A DNA stretch of 64,000 bases from Flavitalea sp966112615 (GTDB lineage Bacteria > Bacteroidota > Bacteroidia > Chitinophagales > Chitinophagaceae): positions 1-64,000 of the forward strand of contig CBHWDO010000001.1 in the NCBI GenBank assembly GCA_966112615.1, read 5' to 3'. Positions 25,316-34,450 of this stretch are shown piece after piece; position 1 is the stretch's first letter, and each line of letters begins with the position of its first letter. The notes beneath the pieces were generated by a model. The model was given only the letters and a program-made list of their open reading frames with translations, ran no database searches and was not told the DNA's origin. A program made the translations under genes and the position numbers.

Positions 25316-27034
25316 TTACCTGCGAAAATTATAGGTTCTCACAGTAGTGTTTCCGGCTTCATCTTCAGCCCGGATCACCATGGTATGCTGTCCTGAACCA
25401 ACTTTTTCATCGAACCTGTAAATAAATGTTCTTCCTTTATCATTGCTAAAACGGATCCATTTGCCATTAATTTCCACTCGCACATTTTTGAATTTGTCCA
25501 GGTTGTCTTTTACCGTAAAAACAATTCGTGAAGCCTTAGAAAGATCCGACCCATCAGTAAATCCCGAGGGTACAATAATCGGTGGTTCATTATCAACCAG
25601 CAATTGGAAAAACCCAAGATCCCTGAATGATGCAGAAGCCCAATCTCCATTCCATTCAACTTTCTGAACAGACTTCTTTGATCCTGCATACCATTGCATC
25701 ACTGTCCTGTTTTTTTGATCTTCACTCAACTCTTTATTGGACCTGATCCTAACCAGCATTGAATCCTGCATGGGAATAAAATAATTCCCTATTGAATGCA
25801 ATGATGATACGGCCATTGGAGAAGATGCATTGAGCTTATTGTAAGTAATCTTTACGGAATCATATAAACATTGTTCACCGATAAAAAATTCACATTCCTG
25901 CGACTCAAAAACATCCAGCATCATCGGGTAGAACATCTTTCCCGGAAGTTTATCTTCAGCAGGTTCAGCACCTGAGTATTGCACTTTGATGCTTGCAGTA
26001 GAAGTATTTCCATTGGCATCTTTCACAACAATTTCAATTTCATGAACTTCTTCATCTGATATATCGATCACACCATTGCCTTCTTTTTTCCAATAGATAG
26101 AATTGATATAGCCGGGCAATTCTGATAGATGTTGCATATAGATATTCGAGGCACTCTTCAACTTGTAATCTATATGGGCATTAAGGTACCTTGTATCATT
26201 GTAACTGATCCGGTCCATCACAAAACCATTAACAGCCACTCCATCCACCACAAGGGTTCCGGAAAATATTCCGTTCAGGTTGGAAGAACCGGTATGCGTA
26301 TCATAACCTGTAACACCAAAACTGATCATAGGTGTATTGACTTTCAAAACACCAGTTGAAGCTATAAACTTCCCGGCTCCTGCCGATTTTAATGGATAGA
26401 TCTTCGGTGATTGGTGATAGACACTTTTGGTCCTGTCGTAAATTCCTATTCTAAGGAGGTTTGGCCTTGTATTATCAGGGATATCGAAACCGAATAGAAA
26501 TGGGTTCAGGTTAACGTCTCCATCTGTCGTTCTGATTTCGAAATGGAGGTGCGGAGCCTGCGAACCGCCTGTGTTTCCACTATATCCAATAAAATCTCCT
26601 TTTTTCACCGGAAGCACACCTACAGGTAATTCCAGCATCACATTCCACTGTTCCAATTCGTACTGCTTCCTTTTTAAATACGCTTCAATAGTTGGATTGA
26701 AGTCGTTCATGTGTGCATATAACGTAGTAAACCCATTCGGATGAGAAATATATAAAGCTCTCCCAAATCCGGAAGGTTCTATCTTGATTCGGGAAATATA
26801 TCCGTCAGCGGCAGCATAAATTGGCAGGTTTTCCCTTGCCTGGGTTTTCATATCCAACCCCATATGGTAATGGTTGGGTCTTAATTCCCCAAAATTACCA
26901 CTAAGGCTTATGGGGATATTGAGGGGATTGCGAAAATATCCCTTTGGGTAAGAAGGAGATAGAGGTTGAGATTTAACCACTAAAGAAATCATCAAAAGCC
27001 CTAACAACAGTAGATTCGAACAGATCCTTTCCAT
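25316..27034 (-). CDS. M23 family zinc metallopeptidase
   Basis: 572 residues, exported (signal about 1-22, ending VVKSQ). The LytM-type peptidase domain (about 45-190) keeps its zinc ligands: H57 and D61 in HYHMGLD, H162 and H164 in APHLHFEIR, with H108 in TLYAHMND. Residues about 200-572 are beta-rich with Ig-like repeats (TRPNLLRIGIYD, DNLDKFKNVRVEINGK, AEDEAGNTTVRTYNF). It should cut peptidoglycan cross-bridges or regulate amidases in the periplasm. ATG at 27034 is preferred over an upstream TTG inside the promoter. Confidence 0.93.
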   Translation of the reverse strand: MERICSNLLLLGLLMISLVVKSQPLSPSYPKGYFRNPLNIPISLSGNFGELRPNHYHMGLDMKTQARENLPIYAAADGYISRIKIEPSGFGRALYISHPNGFTTLYAHMNDFNPTIEAYLKRKQYELEQWNVMLELPVGVLPVKKGDFIGYSGNTGGSQAPHLHFEIRTTDGDVNLNPFLFGFDIPDNTRPNLLRIGIYDRTKSVYHQSPKIYPLKSAGAGKFIASTGVLKVNTPMISFGVTGYDTHTGSSNLNGIFSGTLVVDGVAVNGFVMDRISYNDTRYLNAHIDYKLKSASNIYMQHLSELPGYINSIYWKKEGNGVIDISDEEVHEIEIVVKDANGNTSTASIKVQYSGAEPAEDKLPGKMFYPMMLDVFESQECEFFIGEQCLYDSVKITYNKLNASSPMAVSSLHSIGNYFIPMQDSMLVRIRSNKELSEDQKNRTVMQWYAGSKKSVQKVEWNGDWASASFRDLGFFQLLVDNEPPIIVPSGFTDGSDLSKASRIVFTVKDNLDKFKNVRVEINGKWIRFSNDKGRTFIYRFDEKVGSGQHTMVIRAEDEAGNTTVRTYNFRR

Positions 27035-27048
27035 AGCCTGAAATTGCC

Positions 27049-27057
27049 GCAAAAGTA
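27049..27057 (-). promoter_or_regulatory. -7 box of the M23 peptidase promoter
   Basis: TACTTTTGC on the minus strand, 15 bases before the ATG at 27034. A TTG about 23 bases upstream could be the -33 element. Confidence 0.55.
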
Positions 27058-27173
27058 AGTTTTAAAAAACTTAACATACTCAACTTAACAAATGGTATGG
27101 TTTTTTATAAACAACAGGCAGCATTTCGTGTATTAGGAATGTCGTATTTATAATCATTAAAGCCTACCTCCAA

Positions 27174-27389
27174 ATGAACCACTTTTACAACAAATGGCCA
27201 ATCGTAATGATGCTGGCGCTTGCACCTTTGATAGGTTTATTAAAGGGCAATGAAGCAAAACAGAAATGGGTATTTAAATTCCGTAACAGGCACGAAGAGA
27301 AGAAGCAGATCGCTGCAGAAAAGAAGATGGTCAGAGATGGAGGCGTTGCCCTGGATGATATCGAACTTGCTTCCTTCCACAAGAGTTAA
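27174..27389 (+). CDS. Small single-span membrane protein
   Basis: 71 residues: a hydrophobic segment (about 8-23, PIVMMLALAPLIGLL) followed by a very basic, charged tail (KFRNRHEEKKQIAAEKKM). I do not recognise a family. The case for a real gene is its ATG, its typical small membrane protein layout and a dedicated terminator 25 bases after the stop. No clear promoter or ribosome-binding site is seen. Confidence 0.6.
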   Translation: MNHFYNKWPIVMMLALAPLIGLLKGNEAKQKWVFKFRNRHEEKKQIAAEKKMVRDGGVALDDIELASFHKS

Positions 27390-27413
27390 TTAGTATTTCC
27401 TCTGATACAACAG

Positions 27414-27441
27414 GCCTTTCCTCACAGGGAAAGGCTTTTTT
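27414..27441 (+). terminator. Terminator after the small membrane protein
   Basis: GCCTTTCC and GGAAAGGC with a short loop, followed by six T's. Confidence 0.88.
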
Positions 27442-27479
27442 ATTTCAAATTTTTCTGGTCCACTTTAACTCCATAGCCT

Positions 27480-27488
27480 TACCTTTGC
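27480..27488 (+). promoter_or_regulatory. -7 box of the carB promoter
   Basis: TACCTTTGC, an exact TAnnTTTG match. The predicted leader is about 37 bases and A/T-rich with no Shine-Dalgarno sequence. The -33 position has only a weak TTCTGG. Confidence 0.65.
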
Positions 27489-27529
27489 GCAATTTGTTTT
27501 TTTTACAAGCATAATCCCACAGAAAAAAA

Positions 27530-30352
27530 ATGCCTAAAGATCCATCTATTAAGTCGGTATTAATTATTGGTTCCGGACCTATTATTATTGGTCAAGCCTG
27601 CGAATTTGACTATTCCGGTTCACAGGCCGCCCGAAGTCTGCGTGAAGAGGGTATCAAAGTGATACTCATTAATAGTAACCCGGCAACGATCATGACCGAC
27701 CCTATGATGGCGGATAAGGTGTACCTGTTGCCACTGACAGTGGAAAGTATCGAGCAGATCCTGGAAGAAAACCAGATCGATGCGGTTCTTCCTACAATGG
27801 GTGGACAAACAGCGTTGAACCTAACCATGGAGGCCGATGAACTCGGTGTCTGGGAAAAATATGGTGTAAAACTGATCGGTGTTGATGTTGCTGCAATCAA
27901 GACTGCAGAAGACAGGGACCTGTTCCGCCAGCTAATGGTGGAAATGGGAATTCCCGTTGCTCCTTCAAAAGTTGCCAACTCCCTGCTTGAAGGAAAGGAG
28001 TTCGCCCAGGAAATCGGATTCCCGCTGGTGATTCGTCCTTCATTTACCCTTGGTGGTACAGGAGGTGGTTTCGTGCACAGCAAGGAAGACCTGGAAGCAG
28101 CACTTGACAGAGGTTTGAGCGCTTCTCCTGTACATGAGGTTTTGGTAGAAAAAGCAGTATTGGGTTGGAAAGAGTATGAACTGGAATTACTTCGAGATAA
28201 GAATGACAACGTAGTGATCATCTGTACAGTTGAGAATGTTGACCCGATGGGTGTTCATACAGGGGATTCCATAACGGTGGCTCCAGCCATGACGCTCAGC
28301 GATACCGCATACCAGGAAATGCGTAACAAGGGTATCCAGATGATGAGGAGAATGGGAAAGTTTGCAGGCGGATGTAACGTTCAATTTGCGATGGACCCTG
28401 CAACCGAAAAGATCATTGCGGTAGAGATCAACCCAAGGGTAAGCCGTTCCTCTGCACTGGCATCCAAAGCAACCGGGTATCCAATTGCCAAGATCGCATC
28501 TAAACTTGCGATTGGTTACACACTGGATGAACTTAAAAACCAGATCACAGGCACAACTTCAGCATACTTCGAACCAGCTCTTGATTACGTGATCGTGAAA
28601 ATGCCACGCTGGAATTTCGATAAATTCAAAGGAGCAAACGATACACTGGGCTTGCAGATGAAATCTGTAGGAGAAGTAATGTCAATTGGAAGAAGCTTTA
28701 CCGAAGCAATTCAGAAAGCCTGCCAGTCGCTCGAAAACAATGCAGTTGGTTTAGGAAACTATACAAAGAGCATAATGAGTGCTGATGAACTCATCACTTA
28801 TATCAAAACTCCAAAGTGGGACAGGATTTTCAGGATCAAAGATGCGCTGATGCTTGGAGTATCTATCGGAACCATCCAGAAAGCAACCGGTATCGACAGG
28901 TGGTTCATCAATGAAATTGCCAAGATCGTTGAAATTGAAAAAGAGATCGCGAAACATAAACTGGACAACCTTCCGGATGAATTGCTGAAAGAAGCCAAGT
29001 TCCATGGATTCAGTGATCAGCAGATCTCGCTGATCATGCAGGACAGTAATGATGAAGCCATCTATGAAAAACGTAAGGCCTTAGGTCTGAAAAGGGTTTT
29101 CAAAATGGTAGATACCTGTTCCGCAGAATTTGAAGCGAAGACTCCATACTTCTACTCAACATTTGAATCAGGAAACTATAACGAATCCAAGGTTAGTGAC
29201 AGGAAAAAGATCATCGTACTTGGTTCAGGACCTAACAGGATCGGCCAGGGGATTGAGTTTGACTACTGCTGTGTACACGGTTTGCTGGCGCTGAAAGAAT
29301 GCGGATATGAAGCTATCATGGTGAACTGTAATCCTGAAACTGTTTCAACCGACTTCGATATGGCTGATAAGCTTTACTTCGAACCGGTATTCTGGGAAAA
29401 CCTTTGGGAGATCATCGAGCATGAAAAACCTGAAGGTGTAATTGTTCAGCTTGGTGGACAAACAGCATTGAAGCTGGCTGAAAGACTTCATGAAAAGGGA
29501 ATTAAGATCATCGGTACTTCTTATGATAATATGGATATCGCGGAAGATCGCGGTCGTTTCAGTGATATGCTGAAAGAACTGAATATTCCTTACCCTCAAT
29601 ACGGAACTGCTTACACAGTTGATGAAGCGGTGGAAGTTGCAAATAAGGTTGGTTATCCTGTGCTTGTTCGCCCGAGCTATGTATTGGGTGGACAAAGAAT
29701 GAGGATCGTGATCAACGATGAAGAACTGGAAAGCGCAGTTGTAAGTTTGCTGAAGCATATTCCTGGAAATAAGATCCTGATCGACCATTTCCTCGACAGG
29801 TGCCAGGAAGCTGAGATCGATGCGATCTGTGATGGAGATGAGATCCATGTAATGGGAGTGATGGAGCATATTGAACCTGCAGGTATTCACTCTGGAGATT
29901 CCAATGCAGTGTTACCGGAGTTCAACCTGTCGCCGTTGATCGTTGCAACAATGGAGGAATACGCTAAGAAGATCGCGTTTGCACTGAATATCCGCGGACT
30001 GATCAACATCCAGTTTGCGATCAAGGATGGTAAAGTATTCGTGATCGAAGCAAACCCGAGAGCTTCCAGGACTACTCCGTTCATTGCTAAAGCTTACCAG
30101 ATCCCTTACCTTAATGTTGCTACCAAAGTAATGCTTGGTCATAGCAAGCTGAAGGATTTCAAGTTTGTGAAAAGGCTGAAAGGGTATGCGATCAAAGAGC
30201 CGGTGTTCAGTTTCAACAAGTTCCCGGGAGTTAAGATCGAGCTTGGACCGGAAATGAAGAGTACCGGTGAAGCGATCAGGTTCATCAAAGACCTTAGAGA
30301 TCCATACTTCAGGCAGTTGTACAAAGACAGGAGCATGTATCTATCCAAATAA
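27530..30352 (+). CDS. carB: Carbamoyl-phosphate synthase large subunit, lacking MGS domain
   Basis: 940 residues. It makes carbamoyl phosphate from bicarbonate, ammonia (from CarA) and two ATP, feeding pyrimidine and arginine synthesis. Both ATP-grasp halves are complete: the first starts IIGSGPIIIGQACEFDYSG, the second VLGSGPNRIGQGIEFDYCC. E. coli CarB is about 1070 residues and ends in an MGS domain that binds UMP, IMP and ornithine; this protein ends at KDRSMYLSK, right after the second synthetase half, and a terminator follows, so that allosteric domain is absent rather than split off here. carA is not adjacent. Confidence 0.97.
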   Translation: MPKDPSIKSVLIIGSGPIIIGQACEFDYSGSQAARSLREEGIKVILINSNPATIMTDPMMADKVYLLPLTVESIEQILEENQIDAVLPTMGGQTALNLTMEADELGVWEKYGVKLIGVDVAAIKTAEDRDLFRQLMVEMGIPVAPSKVANSLLEGKEFAQEIGFPLVIRPSFTLGGTGGGFVHSKEDLEAALDRGLSASPVHEVLVEKAVLGWKEYELELLRDKNDNVVIICTVENVDPMGVHTGDSITVAPAMTLSDTAYQEMRNKGIQMMRRMGKFAGGCNVQFAMDPATEKIIAVEINPRVSRSSALASKATGYPIAKIASKLAIGYTLDELKNQITGTTSAYFEPALDYVIVKMPRWNFDKFKGANDTLGLQMKSVGEVMSIGRSFTEAIQKACQSLENNAVGLGNYTKSIMSADELITYIKTPKWDRIFRIKDALMLGVSIGTIQKATGIDRWFINEIAKIVEIEKEIAKHKLDNLPDELLKEAKFHGFSDQQISLIMQDSNDEAIYEKRKALGLKRVFKMVDTCSAEFEAKTPYFYSTFESGNYNESKVSDRKKIIVLGSGPNRIGQGIEFDYCCVHGLLALKECGYEAIMVNCNPETVSTDFDMADKLYFEPVFWENLWEIIEHEKPEGVIVQLGGQTALKLAERLHEKGIKIIGTSYDNMDIAEDRGRFSDMLKELNIPYPQYGTAYTVDEAVEVANKVGYPVLVRPSYVLGGQRMRIVINDEELESAVVSLLKHIPGNKILIDHFLDRCQEAEIDAICDGDEIHVMGVMEHIEPAGIHSGDSNAVLPEFNLSPLIVATMEEYAKKIAFALNIRGLINIQFAIKDGKVFVIEANPRASRTTPFIAKAYQIPYLNVATKVMLGHSKLKDFKFVKRLKGYAIKEPVFSFNKFPGVKIELGPEMKSTGEAIRFIKDLRDPYFRQLYKDRSMYLSK

Positions 30353-30374
30353 AAATTTAATGATCGATATAAGG

Positions 30375-30400
30375 AGCCCTGCTTGATGCAGGGCTTTTTT
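30375..30400 (+). terminator. Terminator of carB
   Basis: AGCCCTGC and GCAGGGCT around a 5-base loop, then six T's. Confidence 0.92.
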
Positions 30401-30416
30401 ATTCGTAAATTTTGAT

Positions 30417-30893
30417 ATGAGACAGGAAATAGACGCTATCATAAAGGATATAGATCTGGTTCTTTTTGGAGAACCATGGTTTGGACGTTCATTATTTTCA
30501 TTGTTGGCCGACGTCCACCCGGCAGATGTTTTTAAGAAACCAAATGGTGAAGGCCATTCTCTGATCGAACTGGTTTATCATATGGTAACCTGGGCAGACT
30601 TTACTTTACACAGGTTGAGGGGAGATAAAGAAAAAGATCTCAAGACCTTTGAAGAGCTTGACTGGCGCAGTATTGATCCATTGTTGCACACATGGAGCAA
30701 GGGACTTTCAGAACTTGAATCCCTTCACCAAAAGATCATTATGGAATTGAAAGCTAAAGATGATTCCATACTTGATAAAAAAGTTGATTATAGGGAATAT
30801 AATTTCCGCTTCCTGTTAAAAGGGTTGATACAACATGATATCTACCATTTGGGACAGATCGCTTATGTAACTAAGTGGCTGATTCCAAAGTAA
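30417..30893 (+). CDS. DinB-family metal-binding protein
   Basis: 158 residues of a four-helix-bundle DinB/YfiT-type protein. The three metal ligands are recognisable: a histidine in LIELVYHMVTWAD and the pair in GLIQHDIYHLGQIAYVTK. Members include thiol-dependent transferases; DinB itself is DNA-damage-induced, but no SOS box is evident here. The specific role is unknown. ATG start. Confidence 0.88.
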   Translation: MRQEIDAIIKDIDLVLFGEPWFGRSLFSLLADVHPADVFKKPNGEGHSLIELVYHMVTWADFTLHRLRGDKEKDLKTFEELDWRSIDPLLHTWSKGLSELESLHQKIIMELKAKDDSILDKKVDYREYNFRFLLKGLIQHDIYHLGQIAYVTKWLIPK

Positions 30894-30955
30894 AATCACA
30901 TTATTTCCTGTTGTAAACATCATTGCAGGTTGAACTGCATTCTTCAATTTGAGGA

Positions 30956-32905
30956 ATGCAGTTACAGCTTGTGCCTTCCTGGAAAAGAATTCCTTTCTTA
31001 AGGATCATTATTCCTTTTATTGCGGGAATCGCATGTCAGAATTATACTTCAACACATCCATATACAGGTGGCACTTTAGCGATCATCTGCCTGATAGCAA
31101 TTATCCTTTATTCGTTTGCAGATATTCCTTTGCAATATCGGTTGCGAAGGATCAATGGTTTAGTAGTCAACATTCTTTTGTTTGCATTTGGAATGCTATG
31201 CATTTATTCGAAGGATGTAAAAACTAACACCACGTGGATAGGCCATCATGCAAAAATGGTGAATATTTTAAGAGTAAGGATTAATGCGGAGCTTTCTGAA
31301 AAACAATCGACCTATAAAACAGAAGGAACTATAATATCGGACAGTCTCAAAGGCAGGCTGCTATTATATTTCAGGAAAGATAGTCTTCGGCCCAAGGTAG
31401 AAACCGGGGATCATATTTTTATCAGGAATGTTGCGGAATTAATTCCTTCAAATCATAATCCTGGTGGATTCAATTACCAGCGTTACTGCGGATTGAAGCA
31501 GGTTTATCACCAGGCATTTCTAAAGAACAATGACTATAAACTTTCCGGTTACAATGATGCAAAAGCATTGGAAAAACTGATCCTGTTCCTGCAAAAAAAT
31601 GTACTGAATACTTTTAGAAAAAACATTCCTTCCTCAGAAATTGGTCTGGCAGAAGCACTCCTCATTGGCTATAAGGAAGATCTTGATCGGGACTTGCTAC
31701 AACGATACAGCAATACAGGGGTTGTACATGTGATCGCCATTTCCGGATTGCACCTTGCACTGGTTTATCTTATCATTGAAAAATTATTATCTGTACTATT
31801 CAAAAAGAAAAGCTGGGCTAAGGCTTTATTGGTAATCCTTTGCCTGTGGATCTTTACATTGCTTGCCGGGGCTTCACCATCAGTTGTTCGCTCTGCTGCC
31901 ATGTTTTCAATCATTGTATGGGGTGAATCATTTCAGAAGCGATCCAATATTTTAAATAGTTTATTTGCATCTGCATTTTTACTGCTATCCTATGATCCGT
32001 ACTGGTTGTGGGACCTGGGATTTCAATTGTCGTATACAGCTGTACTCGGACTGGTTTTATTTGCAAAACCTGCGTATGATCTGCTCTATATCCCAAATAA
32101 ATTACTCGATAAGTTATGGAAAATGTGCTCGGTAACGTTGGCTGCACAGTTATTAACGCTTCCGATTATCCTGTATAATTTTCACCAGTTCCCGGTATAT
32201 TTTGTGTTTACCAACATGATCTGTGTGCCTTTGTCGAGCCTGATCCTGATGCTGGAGATCCTCTTGTGTGCAGTTTCTGCCATAAATCCTTTTGCGTCTA
32301 TTCTTGGAACCTCAATAAGCTGGCTGATTGGTTTGATGAATCAAACAGTTGATTTTTTTAGTGAATTACCTCTATCTGTTATATATCCATTGAGGATCAG
32401 TGAAATTCAATCCTGGCTGATGTTTGGCGCAATAACCTGTTTTTACTTCTATAAGAAATACAGCATTAAATTATTATTTAACGCAGGGCTTGTATGCATA
32501 TGGCTGATCTTTTTAGCCCATATTCAATGGCAAAGAATTGTTGCAAGGCAAAACATGGTGATCATTTACAATGCAGGCAAGACAAGGGCAATGGATATTA
32601 TTTACGGAGATGAAACTATCATGATAGCAGATTCAGCAGTGATAGATGGAAATAATTTCAAAAGGTATATAGAGCCCTCAAGAACTTTGTTTGGTATCAG
32701 GAAACATTCATTGGTTCTATATCCGGGTAGAATGGCTGATGTAAAGATCAACCAGGTAGGCCTTGCTTTAATGAGCAAACAAATTATAATACAAGGTATT
32801 GATGGAAAGAAAAAGATCGTACAGTGGAAATCAGCCGTAGAAAGGGTTTCAGAAGATTACTACTTTATCGGAACGGAAGGTGCTTTTGTAAAGAGTTTTA
32901 ATTGA
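30956..32905 (+). CDS. comEC: ComEC/Rec2-type DNA uptake channel
   Basis: 649-residue polytopic membrane protein. The N-terminus has two or three helices and an OB-like region (about 100-200, with NPGGFNYQRYCGLKQVYHQ), then the competence domain (about 230-500) with VVHVIAISGLHLALVY and GASPSVVRSAAMFS. The C-terminus (about 530-649) is short, lacks the HxHxDH of the metallo-beta-lactamase nuclease domain found in Bacillus ComEC, and looks like a remnant. It would move single-stranded DNA across the inner membrane during transformation. Confidence 0.9.
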   Translation: MQLQLVPSWKRIPFLRIIIPFIAGIACQNYTSTHPYTGGTLAIICLIAIILYSFADIPLQYRLRRINGLVVNILLFAFGMLCIYSKDVKTNTTWIGHHAKMVNILRVRINAELSEKQSTYKTEGTIISDSLKGRLLLYFRKDSLRPKVETGDHIFIRNVAELIPSNHNPGGFNYQRYCGLKQVYHQAFLKNNDYKLSGYNDAKALEKLILFLQKNVLNTFRKNIPSSEIGLAEALLIGYKEDLDRDLLQRYSNTGVVHVIAISGLHLALVYLIIEKLLSVLFKKKSWAKALLVILCLWIFTLLAGASPSVVRSAAMFSIIVWGESFQKRSNILNSLFASAFLLLSYDPYWLWDLGFQLSYTAVLGLVLFAKPAYDLLYIPNKLLDKLWKMCSVTLAAQLLTLPIILYNFHQFPVYFVFTNMICVPLSSLILMLEILLCAVSAINPFASILGTSISWLIGLMNQTVDFFSELPLSVIYPLRISEIQSWLMFGAITCFYFYKKYSIKLLFNAGLVCIWLIFLAHIQWQRIVARQNMVIIYNAGKTRAMDIIYGDETIMIADSAVIDGNNFKRYIEPSRTLFGIRKHSLVLYPGRMADVKINQVGLALMSKQIIIQGIDGKKKIVQWKSAVERVSEDYYFIGTEGAFVKSFN

Positions 32906-32916
32906 TATAGTTTTGC
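32884..32916 (+). promoter_or_regulatory. Promoter of purH
   Basis: TTTTG (32884-32888), a 19-base spacer and TAGTTTTGC (32908-32916). This is one of the best matches in the window and sits across the comEC stop codon, so purH can be expressed independently of comEC. Confidence 0.75.
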
Positions 32917-32938
32917 GGTTCCCACAAATCGCGCTACA

Positions 32939-34450
32939 ATGACCAAAAAGATTCAATCGGCACTTATTTCCGTTTTTTATAAGGATGGACTGGAAACAAT
33001 TGTGAAGCAATTGCATGCCCTAGATGTAAAACTTTATTCTACCGGAGGAACACAGAAATTTATCGAACAACTGAATATCCCGGTAACGCCGGTTGAGGAC
33101 CTGACAACATATCCTTCAATCCTGGGAGGAAGAGTAAAAACCCTGCATCCTGCAATCTTTGGTGGGATCCTGGGCAGAAGGGATCTTGATTCAGATATCC
33201 AGGAAATGAAGCAATACTCCATTCCTGAACTGGACCTGGTGATCGTTGACCTCTACCCTTTCGAAGAAACACTTCAGAAAACAAGTGAAGAACAGGCGAT
33301 CATTGAAAAGATAGATATTGGAGGTGTTTCCCTGATCAGGGCTGCAGCCAAGAACCATAAAGATGTTGTGATCGTTGCTTCACCGGCTCAATACGCTGAC
33401 CTGGAAAATGTGATCATCACAAATTCAGCCACCACTACACTGGAGGAGAGAAGAAAATTTGCGGCGAAAGCATTCGAGATCTGTGCACAATATGATATTG
33501 CAATTTCAAACTATTTCAATCAATCAAACCCTATTCAAACTCTGAACAATGGTCCTGAAACACCATTGCGTTACGGAGAAAACCCTCATCAAAAAGCTTC
33601 ATTCTTTGGGGATCTGAAAAAGGTGATCACGCAGCTTCACGGAAAAGAGATTTCATATAATAACCTGGTAGATATTGACGCTGCTATCCAGCTTATCAGG
33701 GAATTCAATGAAACTACTTTTGCGATCATCAAGCATACAAATGTTTGTGGAGTAGCGTCAAGACCAACCATTGAAGAAGCCTGGAAAGCCGCACTGGCAG
33801 GAGATCCTGAATCTGCATTCGGTGGAGTTCTTGTTTGTAACGGTGTGATCAATAAAGCTACAGCTGAAGCCATCAGCGAGATCTTCTTTGAAGTATTGAT
33901 CGCACAGGGATTTGATGCAGATGCAATGAGTGTATTGACCACTAAGAAAAACAGGATCTTACTTCAATGTCATCCTCATACAGGCGGTGCCGGTAAAATG
34001 TACAAGAGCATTTTGAATGGAACACTTGTTCAGGATATTGATGAAGGATCATTCCAGGAGTGGAAAGAAGTGGGTGCAAGAGAATCATCTTCACAGGAAA
34101 AACAGGATCTTGAATTTGCGAATATTGTCTGCAAGCATTTGAAATCTAATTCCATTGCACTGGTGAAGGATAAGATGCTGGTAGGAAAAGGATGCGGACA
34201 AACCAGCAGGATCGATTCTTTGAGGCAGTCAGTTGAAAAAGCAAAGCAATTCAATTTCGATCTGAACGGAGCGGTATTGGCATCTGATGCATTTTTCCCT
34301 TTCAATGATTGCGTTCAGTTAGGACATGAAGCAGGCATCACTGCATTTATTCAACCTGGTGGATCTATCAGGGATAACGATTCAATCGAATACTGCAAGC
34401 AAAATGGTCTCGCCATGGTAATTACCGGCATGAGGCATTTCAAACATTAG
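32939..34450 (+). CDS. purH: Bifunctional AICAR transformylase/IMP cyclohydrolase
   Basis: 503 residues doing the last two steps of IMP synthesis. The N-terminal cyclohydrolase (MGS-like, about 1-190) has YSTGGTQKFIEQ and GGRVKTLHPAIFGGIL. The C-terminal transformylase has RYGENPHQKASFF, the catalytic KHTNVCGVA and DAFFPFNDCVQ, ending in ITGMRHFKH. Length is normal. ATG start about 17 bases after the predicted transcription start. Confidence 0.97.
   Translation: MTKKIQSALISVFYKDGLETIVKQLHALDVKLYSTGGTQKFIEQLNIPVTPVEDLTTYPSILGGRVKTLHPAIFGGILGRRDLDSDIQEMKQYSIPELDLVIVDLYPFEETLQKTSEEQAIIEKIDIGGVSLIRAAAKNHKDVVIVASPAQYADLENVIITNSATTTLEERRKFAAKAFEICAQYDIAISNYFNQSNPIQTLNNGPETPLRYGENPHQKASFFGDLKKVITQLHGKEISYNNLVDIDAAIQLIREFNETTFAIIKHTNVCGVASRPTIEEAWKAALAGDPESAFGGVLVCNGVINKATAEAISEIFFEVLIAQGFDADAMSVLTTKKNRILLQCHPHTGGAGKMYKSILNGTLVQDIDEGSFQEWKEVGARESSSQEKQDLEFANIVCKHLKSNSIALVKDKMLVGKGCGQTSRIDSLRQSVEKAKQFNFDLNGAVLASDAFFPFNDCVQLGHEAGITAFIQPGGSIRDNDSIEYCKQNGLAMVITGMRHFKH

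Noticed and set aside
27185..27382. A 65-residue minus-strand frame opposite the small membrane protein
   Set aside because: The plus-strand frame has the better start and its own terminator; the antisense frame has neither.
30353..30416. A split or frameshifted MGS domain after carB
   Set aside because: Only 64 bases with a terminator lie before dinB, so there is no room for the missing domain.
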